Positions 22,946-34,973 of a stretch of 64,000 nucleotides of DNA are shown in pieces. Each line of letters begins with the position of its first letter. The stretch's first letter is position 1. Both the position numbers and the translations under genes were made by a program. This DNA is from Hydnum rufescens UP504 (lineage: Eukaryota > Basidiomycota > Agaricomycetes > Cantharellales > Hydnaceae): assembly GCA_014904985.1 (NCBI GenBank), contig MU129126.1, forward strand, positions 33,733 to 97,732. Direction: 5' to 3'. The notes under the pieces were generated by a model that made no database searches, was not told the DNA's origin, and was given only the letters and a program-made list of their open reading frames with translations.

Positions 22946-23897
22946 TTACTTGGACAACATCATCTAACATGGCTACGTCAGTTATATCAAAGAACAAGGT
23001 AACTGTGGCCTAACCTTTACGAATTCTGGAAATCACGAAAGTTCAGGATGTGTACCTCGTACGGAGGAGGTAAGGAACTCACCCTCATGATTGATCTGAC
23101 CGTCACCGTCCACATCGGCTTCCCGCATCATCTCGTCGACCTCCTGTTCCGTGAGCTTCTCACCTGCACAGTCAGACGGTAAGACAAATGCGTCAGGATG
23201 ACGGTTGCGAAAGCAAGGTCGACTTACCCAGGCTATTCATGACGTGCCTAAGCTCAGCGGAACTGATGAAGCCATTCCCATCCTTATCAAAGACCTTGAA
23301 TGCCTTTTTGATCTCGTCTTCACTATCGGCATCCCTCATCGTTCTCGCCATCATCGTAAGGAATTCCGGGAAGTCGAGCATCCCGTTCTCGTCCGCGTCC
23401 ACCTCATTGACCATGTCCTGTAGCTCAGCCTCGGTAGGATTTTGCCCCAATGATCGCATCACGATGCCCAGCTCATGCGTAGTGATCATACCATCACCAT
23501 CTAAGCGTTAACGAGTAAGGGGGGCAGTGTTTGTAAGAATGCCAGGGGTACGGCTACTACGAACTTATGTCAAATAAGGAGAAGGCTTCCTTGAATTCTG
23601 GGGTAGTCAAGGATCAGAACACGTTTTACGGAAGGTTACACGCGCGCCTCCGTACCAGAGATTTGCTCTAGATGAAGAGGGCATCAGCGGCGGCAAACAG
23701 GTTGAAAGGTCTCCTGTGAGAGGTACACACCCTCGGTCTACGAACCCCCAAGACGGAAACGATATAGGAGTATATTAGTGTGCCAGGGATGCGATCGGGT
23801 TACACAGTGCCACAGAAAAAGAACAACATATACCAGAACCACGGTCAGTAGATATCTTCGACGATCACTGCTCGTTGCGCACCAACTGGTCGGCCAT
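22946..23897 (-). CDS. Calmodulin (multi-exon, one damaged donor)
   Basis: Small Ca2+ sensor with four EF-hands that binds and switches kinases, calcineurin and other partners. Minus-strand exons as I read them: 23897-23883 (MADQL, then GTGCGC), a micro-exon near 23667-23656 (..QIS), 23597-23569 (FKEAFSLFD), 23500-23228 ([12 protein letters not shown] to HVMNSLG), 23163-23083 ([18 protein letters not shown]...), 23025-23015 (EFVK) and 22963-22946 (MMLSK, stop TAA). Introns are 51-65 bp at the 3' end with GTAAGT, GTGAGT and GTTAGG donors and CTGAC branch sites. EF-hands 2-4 keep their Asp/Glu ligands ([39 protein letters not shown]). Two oddities: the junction after FSLFD reads GACATAAGTT instead of a GACAAGG plus GT donor, and residues normally between MADQL and QIS are not accounted for. 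Family identity is certain; integrity of the 5' half is not. Confidence 0.9.
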
Positions 23898-24444
23898 GCT
23901 TGATTTTGCGACCTTTCAAGGGAGATGGATAGCGAATTGAATATGCACGGAAGCAGCCGCCTCAGCGTCAATTGCAAACAAATTAGGTAAGCTAATATCA
24001 GGTAACGTGGTAAGCCACAAATCTTCATCGCCATAGGCGGAGAATGACGTAAACCACGTGATATCGCTAAAATCTCCATATTGCCGTAATAGGCAGGTGA
24101 TGCCGAAATGAATATTAATCTATTCAATCCTCGAGGCAAATTTTAGTGGTCTTAAGATAAAGCTTCCCTGTACCACCTTGTGCTCCTCATGATCTTTTTC
24201 CGGGATGTCTCTGCTATGGTATTCACTTCGGTTGATTGGGGTGCATAGGTAAGTCCGCCGCTCTCGCACCGAGATCCGCGAAGCCCACTGGTCTGCCCTC
24301 TCACACACCATGCCAGGGGAGACCAGTTTATTATACGGTAGAACGCGAAGAACATGGGCAGACTCGCTAGCCACTTGGGCACAATAAGAGATACCCATCG
24401 TCTGGCCTCTTTCTCGCATCCCTCTGTCACTCGATTCATCTCGC
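23898..24444. promoter_or_regulatory. Divergent intergenic region, calmodulin/enoyl-CoA hydratase
   Basis: About 550 bp separate two divergently transcribed genes, so it should hold both promoters. No clean TATA box or operator was picked out. A CACCGAGATCCGCGAAGC block near 24269 has a diverged match near 35266. Confidence 0.4.
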
Positions 24445-25473
24445 ATGCCATATCCCATCAGACTTCCAATCGGCTCCCCAGCTCCGTTGGAATCTATACA
24501 CCATCCTACTCACACCACCTGGGAGCTAGAGATGCATCACGGAGTCGATAACCGTATCAATCACGAGTTCATTGATGAAGTGTTCCTCAAGGCCCTTGAT
24601 CTCGTAGAAAGGGACTGGAGGTCCTCCACTTCCGAGGTTGGTGCTCCAGGGGCTCTCATAATCGTCGGACAGAAATCTCAGCAGAAATTCTTTTCTAACG
24701 GTATGATTCATCCGTGTCTCCGGCCATTGTCATGCGGATTAACGAGTCCCTAAACAGGACTCGATTATGAGGGAATTTCCAAGGGTCCTGGATTCTTCAC
24801 CAGTGTGCACTGTCCTTTTAGCCCCTCGTCACTTTCGCTCACCTCTCAGAATAAGATTACTTCGACGTGTGGATAAGGCGACTTATCGACTTCCCCAGTC
24901 TGTATCACACCGTTCGATTTGAGCCATATCCTATATCTGAATATTATGTTTTCAGTGCCCATTATTGCTGCTATCAACGGACATTGCTTCGCAGCTGCCT
25001 TCGTCCTTGCTCTTGCATGCGATTACCGGGTCATGACGTCCGGTAAGGCATGGTGCTGTCTGAATGAGGTCTGTCTGCCTACATATTTCCTTTCCCTCTC
25101 TGCATCTTGTTCTCAACGAGTTTTTTAAGTTGGAAGTTGGTGCCCCATTGCGACCTTCCGTGGCTACCCTCCTGAATTATAAATTTCCCTCCCCGAAAAT
25201 TGTTCGCGATGCCACGCTAGATGCACGCCGTTTCACTCCTCAGGAACTCCACGCCCTCGGTGTGATCGATGTGCTGGCCGATGGGGGAACGGACGGCGTC
25301 CTACGTGAGGCCACAAGTTGGCCGAGGCAAAGGCCCCACGAGCGAAGACTGGCGTGTATGGGCTGATGAGGACGGATATGATGAAGGATGTCTTCAACGC
25401 TACGAAGCTCGACGAGCGCAGAATATTGGCTGTCGATGCGGCGGCCCTCGCTAGGAGGCAACTTGACTTGTAG
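24445..25473 (+). CDS. Enoyl-CoA hydratase/isomerase family protein (frameshift)
   Basis: Crotonase-fold enzyme, most like the fungal peroxisomal enoyl-CoA isomerase-type proteins of fatty-acid breakdown. Start MPYPIRLPIG at 24445. Exon 1 has TWELEMHHGVDNR and GALIIVGQKSQQKFFSNG. Introns by eye are 24701-24757, 24803-24855, 24898-24955 and 25069-25129. Joined exons give LDYEGISKGPGFF, then FDVWIRRLIDFP, then the oxyanion-hole block PIIAAINGHCFAAAFVLALA and CDYRVMTSGKAW. The last exon gives FTPQELHALGVIDVL. At 25311-25312 one C seems missing (GAGGCCACAAG); beyond it the other frame continues the family (AEAKAPRAKTGVYGL) to TAG at 25471. It is either a sequencing error in a CCC run or a recent frameshift. 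Confidence 0.85.
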
Positions 25474-27315
25474 CTACATCATTTGGCATCATGTACTCCA
25501 TTCAGCTTGTGTAAGGTATGATGAGTGACCTCGAGCCACTTAGACACATACCGGCATACGAATGTGGCGGTGTGCCGATATATAACACAATTACCAGCAC
25601 AAATGAGCATGAATGAATCAGAATGATACATACAGTCTAACGCCCGGTCACCGTTCAAAAACCGAAAGGCGATTTTCTTGCCCAGTTTTTATCTCAGCCG
25701 TTATTGCTTGGGCAGGAGTGTAGAATTTACTGCCCTGTATCTCCCTGTTGAAACAAAACACGATAGGTACCATTTCGGAAAGAGCTATGAAGAAGCCAAC
25801 TCGAGAAAGCAGCTATTTGCTTCCGGCTCCAGCAGCGCCCAACAAAGAACTCAAATTTTGCACATTTCGGACACCCGGTTCCTGTTTATTATTCATGTCA
25901 TATCATTCCATCTCCTGACTTCCATTGCTTGCCGATATACTCGGCTATTCTATTTCTCTTATATAGGATTTTCTCTCTGATTAACCTCAGTTCTTCCTTC
26001 TGAGACTAAGGTTATCCTCCTTTCCTTTTTCACTATCGGTACAGTATAGTCTAATTAGTCTAATTCATATGGCCATTCCAGGGAGCTACACTACATGGGC
26101 AAATATAGAGTCCCCCTTCCCAGACAGTGTGTTAATCTTTAGGCCGTCACAGTCATAATCTGCAATCTGAACAACATGCCCCCGTTGCTAATGAGGACTG
26201 TAATTGCTGGCGCTAACGTGCCGACCCGGCGCAATCGGGCCGGGTGCCGGGTTCTCAGGCCAACTGCGTTCGGCTCCGCCGGCAGATTAGCATCTGCTAA
26301 GCTGCGCCACACCTCCTTCTAGTTTCAAACATTGATTCCCAGCGATAACAAATTCGTTGGAAAAGCCAGTGCTAAATTTGTAGGTCGTGTCTATATCATC
26401 CTTCCTTTCCAGGTCCTCCCTATTCACTCTCTGGTTATTTATTAAAAGATCCCACAACCCATGGCAGAATGACTTGAGAATTCCCTCTCTTCAAACTCTT
26501 GAGACCTTCGGACCCGAAAGGAACCGTGACGGCGTAAGACAACTATCTGTAATGGTCTTTTCCAGGCTTCTGTCAACCTCCCACAAGGCCTTCCTTCTTC
26601 AACACATTGGCAACTGGCCTCGTAACCGGCTCTTATCCCACTCGTTTTCGCAGTGGGCCCGGACACTGTTTTCCGTAGCCGCTCCGCCTCCGCATACACC
26701 CTCCCAACTTCTCGAGCTTTCCGGACTATGTGGCATTCTCATTTCTTTTGGGAACACGCTTTCGGACGGACCATGAGCGCTTCAATAATTGAAGCCTTGG
26801 GGCTGTAACGGGTATTGGGGACATGCCCACACTGGATCAATTCGGCATTCCTACCAAAGTCCAGCTTCCTGGCATTGGTTCCAAGTTGCAGGTGCACACC
26901 TGCCTCCTTTGGCGATTTGGCCATTGCGCTGCTGGTTGCACGAGGGAAAAAAATATCACCAACACTCGGTGCACACCCTCGTTCGCATTGTCTAAAGAGT
27001 GAAGCCCGAACTTGCAAGTCTGGATGTCCTGGGTGAACCCGGTTGCTCTGAAGCTGAGAAAGCGCTCTAGCTGGGTTCTCCCACCGATCTATCGGATCGG
27101 ATCTATCTCCGGTCTCTCTGACTACCATCCACCTTGCTCTCGGATCAATCCTTGGTCGTATCGGGGATTTGCTTCAGTCAGAAAGGGCTCTATAGGAGCG
27201 CGCACCACGCCCGTGAGTCCAACCACGTTCCTACTAGGCTCGACAGAAACGCTCGTCCCTACCCTTTTCGTTTTCGTGTTCTTTCGTTCTTCGTCTACAG
27301 ATGCATACTTTTATT
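25474..27315. other. No confident gene; possible minus-strand remnant 26442-27128
   Basis: 25474-26400 shows nothing coding; a GC palindrome lies near 26221-26255 (CCCGGCGCAATCGGGCCGGGTGCCGGG region). Between 27128 and 26442 the minus strand stays open in one frame except for a single TGA (26741-26739). Both strands are fairly open there, and I recognise no family (motifs such as AMAKSPKEAGVHLQLG). It could be an eroded gene. Treat as unassigned. Confidence 0.25.
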
Positions 27316-28300
27316 TATTGCAACTTGCAAAACCGAAGGCGGCGGATGAAAAACACAAAAATTTGCATCAAAAAGTATTTGGGTGATTACTCCTCCAATT
27401 CCTGCCGGTTTGGCTTGCTATCAAGTGAGACGGACTCGCCTTGATCGTCCGCAAGTGCTTGTGCCCTTTGCATAATAAAATTCAAAGATTTGAGATTTGA
27501 GGTTTTCCCCAATTTTATTTCCTTCATAGCTCTTGAACTGCTGTGAATTGAGGAAAATGAACTATATCCCCTGAGAACTGCTATGTCCCTCTAGGTGTTC
27601 CAAAAAAAATCAGGGCAATTGGAGCAAATTTCAGAATTTTGATGGTGTACCATTCGGCACGGAATTTAGGACCATAGCATGGCCAGTGAAGCCATAAAAC
27701 TTCCTGTACACTGAACCTATCACTCTTACATCACTCTGGATGTAATTCCTGGATGATCTTTGCCTGACAGCTCAGTGAGACATCCAAAGAGCCCATACCC
27801 GCAGAAGGGAAAAATTAATGGCTATCTCAAAGCCAACCAATGCATGTTTCCGCCTAGCCACCAAGCATATATGCATCCTCCAGTTCATGGACTTCATTGT
27901 CCATCACAGCATCAACACTAGAAGCCCAAACAAGGCAGATGCTTTGGCTATTTGTGTTGTATCCCTCGGAAACCTACAGCCTCAAATTTTCTCCAACAGT
28001 CTTGATTTTTTGTTCAGGAATCTAGAGTGGCATGGCAGCTCTTGGGGGATATAGTTTATTTTCCTCAATTCACAGTAGTTCAAGAGCTATGAAGGAAATA
28101 AAATTGGGGAAAACCTCAAATCTCAAATTTTTGAATTTTATTATGCAAAGGGCACAAGCACTTGCGGACGATCAAGGCGAGTCCGTCTCACTTGATAGCA
28201 AGCCAAACCGGCAGGAATTGGAGGAGTAATCGCCCAAATACTTTTTGATGCAAAATTTTGTGTTTTTCATCCGCCGCCTTCGGTTTTGCAAGTTGCAATA
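27316..28300. mobile_element. Non-autonomous element with ~275-bp terminal inverted repeats (MULE-like)
   Basis: 27316-27592 is the reverse complement of about 28030-28300 with few differences. The ends are TATTGCAACTTGC and GCAAGTTGCAATA. Flanking 9-mers ACTTTTATT (27307-27315) and ACCTTAATT (28301-28309) match at 7 of 9 positions, compatible with an aged 9-bp target duplication. Long TIRs and 9-bp duplications are hallmarks of Mutator-like elements. The 440-bp centre has no transposase-like frame, so the element would depend on another copy. Confidence 0.7.
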
Positions 28301-31100
28301 ACCTTAATTCTATTCGGCGCTTTGACACTTCTTATAACAAATTGCTCCTCCAAGTAGTCCAGAGGCAAGAATTCCTTCATCCAACAGACATATACAAATG
28401 TCATGGGAGGCAAATCTCCTTACTCATCATGAGTGATAATTTCGAGAAGAGACAATTTACGGGATAGCCGAGAAGGTGCCCTTTGTTGGCCTTTTTTCGT
28501 TAAAAAACAATTTTTTTCTCTCGCGATCTTTTTGCCCTTCCGTTTGGCCCCGTTATTGCTGTCGTCGACCGATTGTTCAATAACCCAACCCCCTCTCTTT
28601 TGTTTTGTTTTTCCGGTTGGCTCTTGGGTACCATGAAGGCAGATGCAAAGCAACAAGCAAGCACCGTAAACGAGAAGAACAATACGTGATATCAGATATT
28701 GAACGCTTACAGATGTTGCATGAAAAGAATCTCCTATGGGCTGGCCAGGGTGATAAATTCTCTCGTTTCAAAAGTCAGGGAGTAGTCCAGATTTCAACGC
28801 TGGAGTGGCGCACGTGCTCGTGAACAAGGAGCAAAGGGCCCAGCAGGTAAACGTACGACCGAATTAGAGCCCATTCCACGGTGACAGAAGTGTCCCCGAT
28901 GTATGTGCCGGACACATTCGTCGGCAAAGGATCCGCGTATGTCATGTCCGTCCCCCACATCCATCCCGAACGAACATGAGCCGAGATCAACTCGGGGATA
29001 TTATGCTTTACCTAACGACGCTCATATCGGATGTTTGTCCTTGGGAATAGGACTGATAGGGGCGGGTAGTGTGCTGTTTCTGCTGAAGAGATCGTCCGGC
29101 GTTCGCAGTCAAGATGAGAGGGAAGAGTGGGGTCCCTGTGCGCCACTGCGAGACGATGAAGGATGAGTGCCTCGAGTGGAATCACTAATCTACAGTGTCT
29201 TGACATTTCTTCCATTTTATAGAGGACCTGTTGGAGTTTGTTCGCAGTGGTGAAGTTTGTGCAACCGAACCGTCGGCCTTGGGTTGGCAAAACCAGATGG
29301 TGAAGGGAAAGTGATACCTGGCTTCGAGAGATATAAGTGGCCTCTTAGCGACCTAATGGATCATCTATTCAGGCGTTCTCCTGTTCACTTGAAGATGACG
29401 ATGTGCATCCTACCACACAGAGCATCTGGGATAGTCAGGAATGGCCTTGAGAAAATCGTTTAGCCATATTCTTGAGATTGTCTCAACCTCTTAGAGGGGG
29501 TCCTTTCTATAACCGCAGGTGTTTCGAGGTCAATCTGGCATGAGCGTAAAACATTGCACTCCGAGGGGATCCAGAGTAAGAAGTGCAATTCCCCATGAGC
29601 TAGCACTTAATTGGACGGGTTGACGCGCACCCGAAGACATTATTGGGCGTACCTCCTAGATCTTCCGTGCTTCAAAGGCCCAATAAGATTATAGAGGAGG
29701 ATGAGATGGATGATCTAAGGAGGGGGGCTTAGCGCGAGTGTGACGGCTCCGGGTTTGTTAAGAATCCGGACAAGATCGTGGACTTGTTGTGCAACGTTTT
29801 CGAGCCACGGACAAACGCTTCGCCCGCAAGTATCCCAGTCTACAAGGGATGTATTCGGAGCAGTCCAGGCTTCTAGTGAATGGAAAAAATAGGTGGTCGA
29901 CTTGAACAAGCTAATGTGAACATAACAGGAATAACAGGGCGCATGTAGTTCCGTGGTCTCTAGCTGAAGTCTTTGGACGATCCTACCACTAGATCGTTTC
30001 GCACCGACTTCAGAAACCATTCCTGAAATGATGTCCAACTACTCCGAGCGGCCCATGTGAAGAGGACAGATTTCCCACATTATGAAAGCTAGAAGTCCTC
30101 ATTCATGATCCGACACGAAAAAGGGGGATGTACGTCCTATATGGATAGAGCCGACATCAAGCGCCCAGTGTTGCACGGAAATAGGGAACCATAGTGAGCG
30201 CAGCGTTTCCACTCAACATTTGCATCCGGTCACTGGAGAATTAGAGACGGCCCGAACCGTGTATGCTGTCCTTCCGTTCTTCTTGAACATTTCCTCATTG
30301 GAATTGAATCCAACACTGATATGTGGGAGCTCGAGGCCCCCACACTTCCCGGGGCATCTATCGAGGTCTAGCTCCTTATAGCTACGAGTCGAAATCCGAA
30401 AGCTGCGATAACAGACATTCCGCGCTTCCTTGGCGCACCCCTTGATTCCCCCCAGTGTCCCCTACCTACTAAAGGTCCCAGTCTCTTCATGATTCACGAT
30501 ATTCTTTGAACTTTCTGGCCTGCGGCCTTGTGGCACTACGCTCAGTCATCATCAACGCATATTTCATCGCTTCTACGTTTTGGAGCTTAATGGTCGCCAG
30601 CAAAAACTTTTAGCAACTTTGATAGCGCTATAGAACAATGATTAATCCACATCTGCTCCACATACTCCGAAGGAGACGCGTACCACCTCCCTCATTCGGT
30701 TACGCAGGTGATTACCAGCGACCTGCCTTATTTAGAGCTTCCAGGTCACATAGATCCATGGGAGTCTGAGAGGTTGCGCTTGTGTAGCGCGGCTAGTGGA
30801 GGGGGATACGCCTTCAGGAGCCATGCGAATGTGTCTGTCCAGGCGATGCCTATTTCATCCCAAACAAAGGCTTGCATAGCCAAGGCAGTGCATGAGAAGG
30901 AATAAGATATTTGGCATCACCAGACGGCTCAACGTCAGATGTGGATTTTTACAACAGGCCCAACATCCCAGGAACAATCTGGGAATCACGAAGCTGTTCT
31001 ACGCTTAGATGGATTTTTTTTTAGGTGATCGGGACATCGTGATCTTCTTTGCGTCAGCTTCATAATCAACGCTCTGTTAAATATCAATGGTTTCCTTTGA
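28301..31100. other. Region without recognised genes
   Basis: 2.8 kb. Several open stretches of 60-107 codons exist. 28990-28775 on the minus strand has a possible hydrophobic segment (SYVYLLGPLLLVHEH), and 30038-29715 on the minus strand contains TAPNTSLVDWDTCG. None shows a known domain, linked introns or a convincing start. There may be an unrecognised multi-exon gene, but I cannot support one. Confidence 0.25.
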
Positions 31101-31115
31101 GTGCCAGAGGCTTTC

Positions 31116-33803
31116 ATGTCTAACCCATCTACGGCATTGCTCGACGCACGCCCACCGAAGAAAAAGCGCCAACAGAAGATTTCTTGCGGAGCCTGCTATT
31201 TCAGGCGTGTGAAATGTGATCTTCGTGACAAGATTGCCGCCGCCCCTGCTGGAGTAGAGGCCAAGTGCACCAACTGTGAGCAACGCAATGTGCAATGCGT
31301 CAACGAATTCGAAAAGGCAGCCCATAAACCCCGCAAGGCCGAGTTGAGTACCGAGCGTGTGCTCTCTACTGCAGCCACTCACAGGAAGTGCACAGGAGGG
31401 GGTAGGAGGCTCCTCCGCAACACTGCCTATCAGGCCCTTGACATCAAGCTTGATTCCCGCGCCATTAGCGGTGTCCGAGGTCGGGGAACCTCCATCGTCG
31501 ATCCCCGACCTCCACCTCGAGTTCTTTGCTTCTCCTTTTTTTCGGCGCTTCCATACTCATCGTAGGTGTTTACGCATTTCGTTTTCATCCAGTTCTGAAG
31601 CTCGTTCCTACCTGCCCTCGAACAAAAAAAAATGATGGCCCAGGCCCCATATTAGATCCAACCGAATTCTCCAGACGATGTCGTGAAGCCATCCAAGGCA
31701 ATCCAAGATCGCTCGGCCGTGTAGGGAAGCTCATTTCTAAGATACTGGTCGCTTGGGCTGCTTCTTACGGCGTCGACGAGTCCGGTCGCGAGCTTGTTGC
31801 CTCCATTGGGATCCTACAAGATCCTCTGGTCGCTCCTCCCGATCTGGGGGACGTGAAGCAACGAAGGATGGGATGCAATGCCATGACGGAGGAAATTCTG
31901 ACGCTAGTCGATCAATATGGTGTGTTGAGAACTGCCAGCTGGGATGGTGTGCGTGCCTTATTGTTATTGGTGCCCCTCACTGAAGGTGAAGTGTTTCCCT
32001 CTGCTCCCCTTCAGAGACTATTACTTACATGCTCGTATGCATAGATATTCTATCACCTACGGACCGAATGGTATCGTTCGTTTCGGTCTCCTCTTGGTGT
32101 TTGTTTCTAATATCCGCTTCATAAAGGCCCTCTATCAATCTGCTCTGAATCAGCTCTACATTCTCACAAGCGCAGGCGCACCATCACTGCCGGACCAGGG
32201 CCCCGTGGTCAACAAGATAGCCATGGCCCGAACGTTTTGGTATGCCCACGTGCATGAAGGTATGGTGTCCTTGCTTGTCCACTGTTCATATGCCTTCGTT
32301 CTAAGTCCATGATTGTACTAGGTGTCACGAATGGAATTCGTGGACGAAAATTGATCTTGTGGGTAGACTTTATCTCGTTATTCCTTTCCTTCTCCTGAAG
32401 GAGCGCCCTTCAATCAATAGTGAGCAAGATGACATCTCTCTGTTTAAGGACGGCCCGATCCCATATCCATACTATCGACCCTCTTCTTCAACCGCACTCG
32501 TGCATACACCGTTGGCAAACACCTACACCTATCGCCTGACCCTCGTACCGATCCGCGTTTCGTTCGCGTGCCGCGAGATCAACGCCTCGCTTACCGGACC
32601 CAAAGCACTGCGTCATCAAGTCGACGAGGCGAACGAACAACGACTCAAGCGGGCATGGGAGCTATTGACGCAATGCTGGGACGACTTTGAGGATCTAAGG
32701 AACGTGCCCGGCGAGTACATTCTCACGCCCGAAGACACCGATCGATTCTGTGGGAGTTGGCAGGTGGGTGACCCCCCTTCTTATGACCTGCTTTTGGGGT
32801 TTCGTTTCTGAGGAGAATCATCGTCTAGATCTTCATTTTTGATTGCCAGAACATTGTCTTGGAGGCCTTGAAGGTCCGGCAATTTCGGGAGAAGCAGGCC
32901 CCCGCCGCCGCATATGGGGGAGAGATCGACGAAGCCACAGGTCGCATCCGCGACAGACCATCACATCGTGACAATACAACAGCACGACTCATCGCTCTAT
33001 CCGAATCGATATGCCGACTCCTATATCCCTATGTGATACGCATCATCACGCGAGGTCTTTCATCTCCGTCCTTTTTCCAATACGATGCGATGCTGACGCG
33101 CGATGGAGGTGAGCAAGGGACTCGTCACTTTCGTGAAAATGATACGTTGCAGCGTATTGGTTTCCTCATCTTTGGACTCGTAGTGCTTTTTGCCGCGACC
33201 TGGGCCCCGAACGATCTCGACCGCAGTATCTGTCTCCAGGCTTTAGCCTCCATGCGCTGGGCCTATTCATTCAGTGACATCCGAGTCGAACTGTTGCACC
33301 TTGCATGGGATATGCGGAGCCGGAACATGAATACCTCACATCAGATGCGTGCTGGCCATCCACAACAGCGAAACGTTTCAACGGCCAACACCATGGGGTG
33401 TTCATTGCAGGGGGCGATGGACGACGTCCTCAGCCCACCCCCGAGCTATGCGAAAGAGCCTGAGCCCAACGGCTACCAGTACCAATATCTCGCTGAACCG
33501 TCATCGTCATTGGCGTCGTACTCGCACGTGGCGCCAGCAGCAGCACCATCAACGACAGCTGGGACCATCCCCTCTGCTCCAGAATTGAACTGCCCAGATC
33601 TCATGGCGCTCGCTTTCGATCCTGAATTCGCGTCTTATCACCAGCCCGCGGATGCGGAAGAAGTGTTATGGGACACACCGCAATGGAACCAGGCGGTGGC
33701 CGAGACTGTAACGTCTATCATCAGACCGTATACTCCAGCTTTGCAGCCGCCAGCGACCTCAAAGCAAGGTGACGGTGCCTACCTTACAATGCTGTTCGTG
33801 TAA
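31116..33803 (+). CDS. Zn2Cys6 fungal-specific transcription factor
   Basis: Nuclear regulator. Start MSNPSTALLD, a basic stretch PPKKKRQQK, then a binuclear zinc cluster CGACYFRRVKC...CTNCEQRNVQC (CX2CX6C-X16-CX2CX6C), which binds DNA as in Gal4/XlnR-type proteins. The middle region is the fungal transcription-factor domain: PDLHLEFFASPFFRRFHTH, RPILDPTEFSRR, AWAASYGVDESGREL, FWYAHVHEG, LTGPKALRHQVDE. Introns I can place are 31562-31643, the donor after PLTE near 31983 with a short exon and acceptor near 32130, the donor after HVHEG near 32260 with acceptor near 32323, the donor near 32358 with acceptor before TGAGCAAGATGAC near 32420, 32764-32849 and 33109-33183. The joining between the zinc cluster exon and 31440 is unclear. 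The C-terminus is Ser/Pro/Gln-rich and ends MLFV at TAA 33801. No target genes can be read from the sequence. A pseudogene copy follows at 35545. Confidence 0.85.
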
Positions 33804-34214
33804 TTCAAAATCTTAAGTTTTGGGCGGTACCTTCTTCATTTTCAATTTGCACGCTATGATTTGAAGAATGTAGAAATTGGATGTGGATATGAGTGTGTGC
33901 TATACGTTGGTTACATTTCCGTCGATCATGGCAGTAGTCACATGGTATTGGAATGTTGAAGGAAGTGAGGCGAACGAGATTAAGCAGGCGGCTGCACAGG
34001 TCGCTGATCACAACGATCAAACTGTAAACGGAAAGTGTAGACAGTGGACAGTGAGACCAGACTTAACATACGAATTACCAATTAATACGAACGTTTGGAC
34101 GTTTACAGTGAATTATTTACGTCACTACACAGCTAAGTCTCGATCGAATCATGAAAACTGACATCTTCGCTCCTCTTCTTGTGCAGCAACAATTTTCAGA
34201 CCCATATAATTCTC

Positions 34215-34811
34215 TCACTGAAAGCCACGACAAATATGTGAATCACCTACAATCCAACATGGCACAGGTGGTGAGCATTGAATCGGGAGTGGCTTGAAAT
34301 AAAGAACTAACTCAAGAGCAGTGACAAGACTTGTCAGGGTTTGAAGATCATCAAACGAAGCTTGGTCATGAGTCGTGTGGTGCCAATCGATGAGGGGGCG
34401 CGCATCTTGCCCCTCGTACTCCTTCTCGCCGTACCGCCAGTGCGGTCCAATTGACTCGATCCAGTAGACCTTTGAGTAGGCAGTGCCGGAGAAAGCCCCG
34501 TCAGTGTATCGATTGAGCTGGCGTTGAAGAGCTGGGATTCGAGACTCCCAGTATTGGGTGTTTTGGATTTTGGCGATAAGGATGGTCCGAAGGGTGAGTG
34601 GATTTGGAGACACCTTCATGACCTCGATGATGGCGTTGGGAATACCACCATCAGAATCGTCACAACGGCGTGGAGCCAACATGTAGCCTTGCTCAGGGGT
34701 GAACAGGGTTCCGAGGAGGGAGGTCCACACGCCGTACAATATGTCTTCAGTGGCAGGGGTGTGTGTGGTACAGTACTCTAGAATGGTACGGGCGGTGGTG
34801 CTGAAGGGCAT
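34215..34811 (-). CDS. Unknown protein, duplicated family (PD-(D/E)XK-like pattern?)
   Basis: About 198 residues from MPFSTTARTI; I chose this start because the paralog at 38031 begins at the same Met. Conserved blocks shared with 37400-38031 include IPNAIIEV, LIAKIQNTQYWES, IPALQ.QLNRYTDGAFSG, SKVYWIESIGPHWRYG, DARPLIDWHHTTHD, and ASFDDLQTL. The paralog has IPDSIIEV and LIAEIQDTQYW, so the family may carry an Asp...Glu-X-(K/Q/N) pattern seen in PD-(D/E)XK nuclease folds. That is speculation, since here the Asp and Glu are replaced. No signal peptide. It lies tail-to-tail with the transcription factor gene and was duplicated with it. Confidence 0.5.
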   Translation of the reverse strand: MPFSTTARTILEYCTTHTPATEDILYGVWTSLLGTLFTPEQGYMLAPRRCDDSDGGIPNAIIEVMKVSPNPLTLRTILIAKIQNTQYWESRIPALQRQLNRYTDGAFSGTAYSKVYWIESIGPHWRYGEKEYEGQDARPLIDWHHTTHDQASFDDLQTLTSLVTALELVLYFKPLPIQCSPPVPCWIVGDSHICRGFQ

Positions 34812-34973
34812 GGCCTCTCGAAAGTTATCGAGTGGATATATACAGTAGTGCGTGCTAGTCTCCGTTTGGGGCGACCGCCGCGACCAAGGTCTCAGTGACT
34901 GGATGCAATAGTAATGGTCACTCTTGTGGATAACTTTTTTGGATCCGGTGACCCCGGAAACACTGGAGTTCAT

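Noticed and set aside
28500..28682. Minus-strand MFFSFTVLACCFASAFMVP frame as a small secreted protein
   Set aside because: The hydrophobic start is attractive, but the rest is basic low complexity, overlaps other frames, and has no intron or family support.
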